Shown: piece after piece, positions 58,234 to 64,000 of the stretch
Layout: every line of letters begins with the position of its first letter
Position numbering within the stretch: the first letter of the stretch is position 1
NCBI GenBank assembly: GCA_034667465.1
Contig: JAXDJV010000002.1
Span: forward strand, 620,001 to 684,000
Origin: JAOBAU01 sp034667465
Lineage (GTDB): Bacteria > Acidobacteriota > Thermoanaerobaculia > Gp7-AA8
Reading direction: 5' to 3'
DNA length: 64,000 nucleotides
Notes under the pieces: generated by a model
Seen by the model: the letters and a program-made list of their open reading frames with translations, nothing else
What the model was told of the DNA's origin: nothing
The model's database searches: none
Position numbers and translations under genes: made by a program

Positions 58234-59616
58234 CTAGAAGAGTGCCCGGCGTTTCGCGGCCACTCGAGCGATTTGCGGGGCGGGCGCGGCGAGTTTCGGC
58301 ACCAGTTGTACGACGCGCGCGCGGAATTGGTGGAGAGCGTCTCCGCGCAGCGGATCGGGAGTGATCGATTTGAGCTTCAGCGGATCGAGCCACGTGCCGC
58401 CATCGGAGACGCGATAGTCGAGATGCGGACCGGTCGCGAGACCGGTCATTCCGACGTAGCCGATGACGTCGCCCTGCGTTACTTTCGTGCCGCGGCGAAT
58501 GTTCTTCGCGAAGCGCGACAGATGCAGATACGACGTCTCGATACGCGAGCTGTGGCGGATGCGGACGAAGTTCCCTTCGCCGGCGTTGTAACGCGCGTCG
58601 ACGACGACGCCGTCGGCCGTGGTCATGACCGGCGTGCCGACCGGCGCGCCGTAATCGACGCCGTGATGCGGACGGAAGTAGTGGAGCAGGGGATGGAAGC
58701 GGTGATTGGAGAACGTCGACGTGATGCGCGAGAACTGCAGCGGCGCGCGCAGAAACTGTTTGCGCAGCGGCGTTCCCGTTCGCGAGTAATAGCCGCCGCG
58801 TCCTGCAGTCGACTCATCGCGGAACGCTTCGAACGTCTGTCCGTCGTGCGTGAACGTCGCCGCCACGATCGGACCGTAGCCGACCGCGTCATCGCCTGAA
58901 TACTTCTTCTTCACCACGAGACTAAACGCATCGCCTTTGCGGAGCGCGAAGAAGTCGATGTCCCACTGGAAGACGTCGACGAGCTGCTGCACGAGCTGCG
59001 GATTTTCGCCGGCGCTGCGGAGCGCCTCGTACAGCGACGAGTCGATGTTCGCCGCGACCGTCGTTTCGATCTCGCGCTGCATCGCTTCGCGCGTCGTGAC
59101 TTCGAAACCGTTCGCGCCGCGGACGGCGTCGACCTCTCCCCAGCCGGTGATCTTCATCTCGACGCTGTCGACTTCGTGAGCGGCGTCGTAGTGGAAGCGG
59201 AGGAGGTTGCCGGGACGAAGGCGGCGGAGGTCGAGCACTTTGCCGAACTGCGTGTTGAGCGTTGCGGCCGCGCCGCGCGAGAGTCCGCCGGCGGTGAGGA
59301 CGGCGTCGAGCGTGTCGCCGTTCTCGACGGTCAGGATGACGGAGTGTTCGGGAAGCGCCGCCGGAGAAACGGTCGACAGCTCGTCATAACGAAGCGGCGG
59401 AGCGGCCACCGACGCAAGCGTCGAGGGAGACGCGGCCGGCGGCAGGCCGACGGTGGCATTCACGGATGCGAGGAGGAACGGGATGGCGATGGTCGTGACG
59501 ACGGCGAGATAAGCGCGCGGCGTTCGCGGACGCTCCGACTTCGAGCGCAGCCCGAGCCATTGCGGCCGGCGTACTCCCCCACCCTTACCTTCGCCTCTGG
59601 CGAGCATTTTCTTCAT
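58234..59616 (-). CDS. M23-family metallopeptidase (LytM), membrane-anchored
   Basis: 460 residues. A basic cytoplasmic start, one membrane helix (about 37-57: YLAVVTTIAIPFLLASVNAT), then an OapA/LysM-like domain (SVILTVENGDTLDAVLTAGG) and the C-terminal LytM domain. Zn ligands are in FRPHHGVDYGAPVGTPV (HxxxD) and PHLDYRV (HxH-equivalent His), with IRHSSRIETSYLHLSRFAK between. It should act as an endopeptidase on peptidoglycan cross-bridges or as an activator of amidases. Operon with the GHMP-kinase fusion downstream. Confidence 0.9.
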   Translation of the reverse strand: MKKMLARGEGKGGGVRRPQWLGLRSKSERPRTPRAYLAVVTTIAIPFLLASVNATVGLPPAASPSTLASVAAPPLRYDELSTVSPAALPEHSVILTVENGDTLDAVLTAGGLSRGAAATLNTQFGKVLDLRRLRPGNLLRFHYDAAHEVDSVEMKITGWGEVDAVRGANGFEVTTREAMQREIETTVAANIDSSLYEALRSAGENPQLVQQLVDVFQWDIDFFALRKGDAFSLVVKKKYSGDDAVGYGPIVAATFTHDGQTFEAFRDESTAGRGGYYSRTGTPLRKQFLRAPLQFSRITSTFSNHRFHPLLHYFRPHHGVDYGAPVGTPVMTTADGVVVDARYNAGEGNFVRIRHSSRIETSYLHLSRFAKNIRRGTKVTQGDVIGYVGMTGLATGPHLDYRVSDGGTWLDPLKLKSITPDPLRGDALHQFRARVVQLVPKLAAPAPQIARVAAKRRALF

Positions 59617-59693
59617 CGCTTCGACTTCGTTTGCGACCGGGACGGTGCGGCCGGCATGGTAGCAGACCGCCGAATCCGCGCGACGCGCGCGGA

Positions 59694-60557
59694 CTATTCG
59701 CCGGAGGTTCCGGCAGGTTTGAAATCGAGCTCGTGAACCGGAGTGCGTGAGTCGTCGCGCAACGGATTCGCCTTCTGATAGCCGGGCGGAACGCGGAACG
59801 TGCCGGGGCCGACGATCGTCTTGCGGATCGACGAGATCGTCATCTCTTTCGACGTGATCTGCGTCCGCTCGAGCTTCAGCTTCGAGCCGGCATCGACCTT
59901 TTTCGGATCGACGCTGGCGGTGGTGGTGACCTGAACTTTCTGCCGGAGCGCGAAGCCCGGCACCTTCGTCGTCTCAAGATCGATGAGCTGATCGAGATCG
60001 GGATTACCGGTGCGAATCCCGCCGGTGGCGAGATAGTCGGCGGTGACGTCGTCGAAGTCTTTCGTCACCCACTTGTCGATCACGGTCGTGACCGCCTGGC
60101 GAATGGGCATCGATCCGATCGTCAGCGTGATGTCGTACGCGATCTGCATCCGATAGTGATCGGTAGCGTGTTCCGCAATCACCGGGTGATCGGCCAGCAT
60201 CTGACTGTCGGACTTGAAGTTCTCGACTTTGATGTTCGTCGCGCCGATGGCCGTGGCGACGTTGCCGGCGTTCACTTCGACGTACGACTTCTTTATCGGA
60301 TCGACGAAGGTCATGTTGCGCGAGCCGTTGGTGGTGATGAGGTACGAGCCGGCCGGATACGCGCTGCCGGACGTGAATTCGACGCGGGAACGGTCGCCGT
60401 CGATGATCGCCTCACCGCCGAAGTCGCTGGAAGGCATCGACTCGATCTGGGAGTGCATCGTCTGGCGGAAGTCGTACCGAATGGCTGCGTTCGCCGCCTG
60501 TTCGGCCATCGGAACTGCAACGATCGCAAGAGTCAGCGCCAGCAGATTCCTGTTCAT
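59694..60557 (-). CDS. Secreted DUF4412-like protein
   Basis: 287 residues from ATG 60557, with GGAGG upstream and signal peptide MNRNLLALTLAIVAVPMAEQ. The pattern YDFRQTMHSQIESMPSSDFG, SRVEFTSGSAYPAGSYLIT and NMTFVDPIKKSYVEVN resembles DUF4412-type periplasmic proteins. A much longer open frame extends upstream over the divergent lolA gene but lacks a start with a ribosome site, so it is rejected. Function unknown. Confidence 0.72.
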   Translation of the reverse strand: MNRNLLALTLAIVAVPMAEQAANAAIRYDFRQTMHSQIESMPSSDFGGEAIIDGDRSRVEFTSGSAYPAGSYLITTNGSRNMTFVDPIKKSYVEVNAGNVATAIGATNIKVENFKSDSQMLADHPVIAEHATDHYRMQIAYDITLTIGSMPIRQAVTTVIDKWVTKDFDDVTADYLATGGIRTGNPDLDQLIDLETTKVPGFALRQKVQVTTTASVDPKKVDAGSKLKLERTQITSKEMTISSIRKTIVGPGTFRVPPGYQKANPLRDDSRTPVHELDFKPAGTSGE

Positions 60558-60635
60558 AAATAACCTCCGTGGTTTCCAGAGTATACACGGCAGAGTCCTG
60601 AAATTTTGCGCAGGCGGCGGCCGGTTGGGCACCGC

Positions 60636-61310
60636 ATGTCGATACGCACCCTTTTCGTCGCCGCGGCCTGTGCGGCCATCGTCACCGTTCCCGCTCACGC
60701 CGCGCCGAAAGGCGAGTCGCTCGAGCAGGTCATCAAAAAGGTCCAGCAGCAGCAGAAGAAGACCACCACGCTGCAGGCGACTTTCAAACAGGAGAAGGAG
60801 CTCGCGCTCCTCTCGAAGCCGGAAGTCTCGACCGGCACGTTCATCTACGCGAAGCCGAACAACGTTCTCTGGAACTACGCCGCGCCGAAGCGGGTGCAGA
60901 TGCTGATCACCGGCGGCGTGCTGACGACGTACTACCCCGATCTGAACAAGGCGGAGAAGATCGAGGTCAAGCGTTTCGAGGATCAGATCTTCAAGTACAT
61001 GGGCGCCAGCGGCGCGATCGACGAACTCGGTCGCTACTTTAACTTCACCTTCACCGATCGCGCGATCGAGCCGGGATACATTCTCGACCTGCAGCCGAAG
61101 AGCGCTGCGATCGCGAAGCGGGTAAAGCACATTCGCATCTGGATCGACAAGAAGACGTACCTGACGAACAAAGTCGAGTACACCGAGGGAGATGGAGACA
61201 TCACTCGGTACGAGTTCACGAGTATCAGGGTGAACGAGTCGATCGACCAGAGCCGCTTCACGCTCAACCTCCCGGCGAACACGCGGGTTGAGCAGATGAA
61301 GATTCAATAA
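60636..61310 (+). CDS. LolA-family outer-membrane lipoprotein carrier
   Basis: 224 residues. Signal peptide MSIRTLFVAAACAAIVTVPAHA, then the LolA fold: TLQATFKQEKELALLSKPEV, STGTFIYAKPNNVLWNYAAP, MLITGGVLTTYYPDLNKAEK and IWIDKKTYLTNKVEYTEGDG. It shuttles lipoproteins or lipids across the periplasm. Divergent from the DUF4412-like gene. A heptamer repeat begins 7 bp after its stop. Confidence 0.88.
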   Translation: MSIRTLFVAAACAAIVTVPAHAAPKGESLEQVIKKVQQQQKKTTTLQATFKQEKELALLSKPEVSTGTFIYAKPNNVLWNYAAPKRVQMLITGGVLTTYYPDLNKAEKIEVKRFEDQIFKYMGASGAIDELGRYFNFTFTDRAIEPGYILDLQPKSAAIAKRVKHIRIWIDKKTYLTNKVEYTEGDGDITRYEFTSIRVNESIDQSRFTLNLPANTRVEQMKIQ

Positions 61311-61317
61311 ATCGAAG

Positions 61318-61345
61318 GTGCTGAGTGCTGAGTGCAGAGTGCTGA
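61318..61345. repeat. Heptanucleotide tandem repeat, GTGCTGA type, left array
   Basis: Four heptamers: GTGCTGA, GTGCTGA, GTGCAGA, GTGCTGA, ending 7 nt before the tgt start codon and occupying the place of its ribosome site. The reverse-complement array (4 x TCAGCAC) is 167 bp downstream inside the tgt gene (61513-61540), so the two could pair in the mRNA and enclose the translation start. Confidence 0.85.
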
Positions 61346-61352
61346 GTCGGTG

Positions 61353-62525
61353 ATGCCGCGCATCTCCTTCGAAGTACTCCGCACAGATGGTGCTGCGCGT
61401 CGCGGACGTGTGACGACGAGACACGGCACGATCGAAACGCCGGTCTTCATGCCCGTCGGCACGCTCGCGAGCGTGAAGAGCCTCACAACGCACCAGCTAA
61501 AGAATCTCCGACTCAGCACTCAGCACTCAGCACTCAGCACTGCTTCTGAAGCACTCAGGACTGATCCTGAGATCATCCTCAACAACACCTACCACCTGAT
61601 GCTCCGTCCCGGCATCGAGCTTCTCGAGCGTCTGGGCGGCGTCCACAAATTCATGGGCTGGGATCGCGCTGTCCTCTCCGACTCCGGCGGGTTCCAGGTT
61701 TTCTCCCTCGGCGCGATCCGCAAGATTCGCGAAGAAGGGGTCGAGTTCCGCAGCCACCTCGACGGCTCCGCGCACTTCCTCTCGCCCGAAGTCTCCGTTG
61801 GCATTCAGACGCGGATGGGCGTCGACATCGCCATGGCCTTCGACGAATGTCCGCCTTACGGTCTCTCGCACGCGGAGACTGAGAAGTCGATGGAGCTGAC
61901 GCATCGCTGGGCGAAACGCTCGCTCGATGCGCGCACCGGCGCTTCCGCACTCTTCGGCATCGTTCAGGGCGGCACGTTCGAAGATCTTCGGACGCGCAGC
62001 GTCGAAGCGATCTCGTCGCTCGACTTCGACGGCGTCGCCATCGGAGGCGTCTCGGTCGGCGAGCCGAAAGAAGAGATGCTGAAGGTCATGCGCCACACGG
62101 CGCCGCTGCTGCCCGTCGATCGCCCGCGCTATCTGATGGGAGTCGGAACGCCGGAGGATCTGCTCGACGGCGTCGAGGCCGGCATCGACATGTTCGACTG
62201 CGTGATGCCGACGCGGAACGCGCGCAACGGCTCGATCTTCACCAGCATCGGCAAGGTCGCGATCAAGAATGCGAAGTACGCCGCGGATGAACGTCCGCTC
62301 GATCCGAACTGCTCGTGCGTGACGTGCGCAACCGTCTCCCGCGCCTACCTGCGGCACCTGTTTCAGACCGGTGAAATCGCCGCGTCCGTTTACAACACGA
62401 TCCACAACGTCGCGTTCTACCTTGACTTGATGCGGTCCATTCGGCAATCTATTGCGTCCAATTCATTCGGGGCTTTCCGCGAAACCTTCCTGTCGCGGAT
62501 GCGAGGCGGCGAAGCGGACAAGTAG
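61353..62525 (+). CDS. tgt: Queuine tRNA-ribosyltransferase (with an in-frame repeat-derived insertion)
   Basis: 390 residues. Catalytic Asp110 in VLSDSGGFQVFSL, the nucleophile Asp in MFDCVMPTRNARNG and zinc ligands in CSCVTC plus a downstream His are all intact. It exchanges G34 for preQ1/queuine in tRNAs with GUN anticodons. Residues 53-72 (RLSTQHSALSTASEALRTDP) replace the expected short loop between LKNL and EIILNNTYHLM; they are encoded by heptamer repeats and two small palindromes (61509-61571). The reading frame is kept and the fold probably tolerates it as a surface loop. No ribosome site is visible. It heads a tgt-yajC-secD operon. Confidence 0.93.
   Translation: MPRISFEVLRTDGAARRGRVTTRHGTIETPVFMPVGTLASVKSLTTHQLKNLRLSTQHSALSTASEALRTDPEIILNNTYHLMLRPGIELLERLGGVHKFMGWDRAVLSDSGGFQVFSLGAIRKIREEGVEFRSHLDGSAHFLSPEVSVGIQTRMGVDIAMAFDECPPYGLSHAETEKSMELTHRWAKRSLDARTGASALFGIVQGGTFEDLRTRSVEAISSLDFDGVAIGGVSVGEPKEEMLKVMRHTAPLLPVDRPRYLMGVGTPEDLLDGVEAGIDMFDCVMPTRNARNGSIFTSIGKVAIKNAKYAADERPLDPNCSCVTCATVSRAYLRHLFQTGEIAASVYNTIHNVAFYLDLMRSIRQSIASNSFGAFRETFLSRMRGGEADK
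61509..61571 (+). repeat. Palindromic/heptamer element inserted in the tgt coding sequence
   Basis: Consists of four CTCAGCA heptamers (61512-61539), the palindrome TGCTTCTGAAGCA, and the hairpin CTCAGGA CTGA TCCTGAG (61554-61571). It adds about 19 residues without a stop or frameshift. Confidence 0.8.
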
Positions 62526-62561
62526 CGGCGTCCGCGGCCCCGAAGAACCAGCGAGAGGCAA

Positions 62562-62867
62562 ATGACTGCGATTGCTCTGCTTCAAAGTGCCGGTTCGACG
62601 GCCATCTTCAACATCGTCGCTTTCGGCGGCGTGTTCCTCGTTTTTTACTTCCTCGTCATTCAGCCCGCCGGAAAGCAGCGGAAGAAGACTCAGGAAATGC
62701 TGAACTCGCTGAAGAAAGGTGATCGAGTCATCACCTCCGGCGGGATTTACGGGACGATTCAGGGTGTTGAGCCGGAACTCGTCCATCTCAAGATTGCCGA
62801 GAATGTAAAGGTGAAGGTCTCGCGTTCTGCCGTCACCGCTGTGATTACCGGCGAGGCGGCGGAGTAG
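62562..62867 (+). CDS. yajC: Preprotein translocase subunit YajC
   Basis: 101 residues. One N-terminal membrane helix (FNIVAFGGVFLVFYFLVIQP) followed by the YajC signature QPAGKQRKKTQEMLNSLKKG, DRVITSGGIYGTIQG and KVKVSRSAVTAVI. It accompanies SecDF in the holotranslocon. Position between tgt and secD is the usual bacterial order. Confidence 0.95.
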   Translation: MTAIALLQSAGSTAIFNIVAFGGVFLVFYFLVIQPAGKQRKKTQEMLNSLKKGDRVITSGGIYGTIQGVEPELVHLKIAENVKVKVSRSAVTAVITGEAAE

Positions 62868-62895
62868 TTCGGCCTCGCCCGCTCCTGGAGGATTT

Positions 62896-64000
62896 GTGAA
62901 CAGAAGTCTCGTTTGGAAAGTCGTGCTGATCCTCGGCGTGCTGATCGCATTCACCGTCGCGATCATCCCGACCAAAAGCAACCCCGAGCCGATCCGGCGC
63001 GGCCTCGACCTCAAGGGCGGCACTCACCTCGTCATGCGTGTAAACGTCGGCGATGCGGTCCGTCTCGAGACCGATCAGTCGATGGAGACGCTCAAGAATC
63101 AGGCGAAGAAGCAGGGCTTCGCGATGCCGGCCACGCGCCGCATCGATGACGCGACGTTCGTCGCCGCCATCGCCGGTTCCACCGCCGATTACGAAAAGAT
63201 CGCCAAAGACTATCTCGGCCAGTTCGACATGACGAAGACGGCCGACGGTCTGCAGTTCAAAATGAAGCCGCTCGCCGTCACGAACATCGAGCGCGATACG
63301 GTCACGCACGCCGTCGAGACGATCGACAATCGCGTCAACGCGCTCGGCGTCACGGAGCCGTTCATCGCGCCGGAAAGCGGCAACCGCATCGTCATCCAAC
63401 TTCCCGGCGTCGACGATCCGGCCCGCGTCAAAGACATCATCAAGACGACGGCGCTGCTGCAGTTCCGCATCGTCGAAGGCAATCCCGGCTCCGATGAAGC
63501 GAGCGTTCGCGCGTCGATCCCGGCTCCGATGCAGTCCGACATCGACGTTCTTCCCGGCACGCGCTCGAACGAGTTCGGTCAGACCGCCGGCACGCAGTTC
63601 TACGCGGTTCACAAGACGGTTCCGGTCACCGGCCGCGACCTCAAGAACGCGCGCGTGCAGAAGGGCCGCATGGGCGAGCCGGTCATCGGTTTCTCGATGA
63701 CTCCCGAAGGCGCGCACAAGTTCGGCGACCTCACCGCCAACAACATCAACAAGCCGCTGGCGATCGTGCTCGACAACAAGGTCGTCTCGGCGCCGCGCAT
63801 CAACTCACGCATCGACGATCAGGGCGTGATCGAAGGCCGCTTCTCGAATGAAGAAGCGGCCGACCTCTCGCTCGTGCTGCGCAGCGGTTCGCTCCCGGCG
63901 TCGCTGACGACGCTCGAAGAGCGCACCGTCGGCCCGTCGCTCGGCCGCGACTCGATCCGCCAGGGCGTCACCGCCTCGCTGATCGGCTTCGTGTTCCTCA
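62896..64000 (+). CDS. secD: Protein translocase subunit SecD (partial, runs off the window)
   Basis: 368 residues visible from GTG 62896 (GGAGG 4 nt upstream). First membrane helix VWKVVLILGVLIAFTVAIIP, then IRRGLDLKGGTHLVMRVNVG (P1 head start), NRVNALGVTEPFIAPES, RIVIQLPGVDDPARVKDIIK and LRSGSLPASLTTLEERTVGP; the window ends at the start of the second helix (ASLIGFVFL). It uses the proton gradient to pull exported proteins through SecYEG. A secF gene should follow. Confidence 0.95.
   Translation, partial: MNRSLVWKVVLILGVLIAFTVAIIPTKSNPEPIRRGLDLKGGTHLVMRVNVGDAVRLETDQSMETLKNQAKKQGFAMPATRRIDDATFVAAIAGSTADYEKIAKDYLGQFDMTKTADGLQFKMKPLAVTNIERDTVTHAVETIDNRVNALGVTEPFIAPESGNRIVIQLPGVDDPARVKDIIKTTALLQFRIVEGNPGSDEASVRASIPAPMQSDIDVLPGTRSNEFGQTAGTQFYAVHKTVPVTGRDLKNARVQKGRMGEPVIGFSMTPEGAHKFGDLTANNINKPLAIVLDNKVVSAPRINSRIDDQGVIEGRFSNEEAADLSLVLRSGSLPASLTTLEERTVGPSLGRDSIRQGVTASLIGFVFL

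Noticed and set aside
59694..61493. 599-codon minus-strand frame across the lolA gene
   Set aside because: Only the part from 60557 has a ribosome site and signal peptide; the upstream part is antisense to lolA and tgt.
61512..61540. Heptamer arrays as CRISPR repeats
   Set aside because: Units are 7 nt and contiguous without spacers; no cas genes in the window.

Overview
The window is 64 kb of GC-rich (roughly 60-65% by eye), gene-dense bacterial chromosome from a diderm: it carries a LolA-type lipoprotein carrier, an outer-membrane beta-barrel, type IV prepilin-like genes, multiheme cytochromes and YajC/SecD. TrmFO instead of TrmA, a tmRNA tag read as ANSDYALAA, many Sec-secreted beta-propeller proteins and mixed housekeeping/regulatory operons suggest Acidobacteriota or a neighbouring phylum. 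This is inference: there is no rRNA in the window.

Layout. 1-9.6 kb: S9 peptidase, FabI, an ECF sigma/anti-sigma pair, three prepilin-like genes, GltX, and a fur-ftr1 iron operon behind a 17-bp palindrome. 9.7-19.7 kb: a phosphodiesterase with TPRs, a SirB1-like protein, thioesterase, HMG-CoA lyase and a biotin carrier; PyrE divergent from YqeY; a MoeB/rhodanese protein and CysK. 19.7-27.5 kb: signalling (PDZ protein, histidine kinase, response regulator, Hpt protein, diguanylate cyclase), LVIVD and CBM9-like proteins, NadC. 27.5-34.7 kb: tmRNA followed by an accessory block. 34.7-40.9 kb: membrane proteins and a GntR/ABC operon, then TrmFO. 41-51.5 kb: a redox locus. 51.5-64 kb: secreted or membrane proteins of unknown function, a winged-helix/FHA regulator, tRNA-Pro, a GHMP-kinase fusion, an M23 peptidase, LolA and tgt-yajC-secD.

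Two loci look most worth pursuing. The first (30871-34643) is a tightly coupled five-gene cassette: sulfotransferase-like protein, a Tyr/Cys-free acidic low-complexity protein with a tandem VPD[VI]G repeat, an SdpA-like small membrane protein, an SdpB/HTTM-like membrane protein and a JmjC oxygenase. It resembles the SdpAB half of the Bacillus cannibalism-toxin system, but with new tailoring enzymes and a new candidate substrate. It lies between the tmRNA 3' end and an imperfect copy of that end. The second (41063-51513) joins a pentaheme cytochrome c and a C-terminal outer-membrane beta-barrel in one polypeptide, next to an isoquinoline-oxidoreductase-type molybdenum hydroxylase (2Fe-2S and Tat-exported molybdopterin subunits), a diheme lipoprotein and a fused XdhC-MocA cofactor protein. 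This suggests a periplasmic oxidase wired to the outer membrane.

The genome also carries several palindromic or tandem repeat families. One is a ~75-100 bp palindrome (three copies). Another is heptanucleotide tandem arrays arranged as inverted arms. These often overlap the 3' ends of genes and supply the stop codon. One array, with two adjoining short palindromes, is inserted in frame into the tgt coding sequence.
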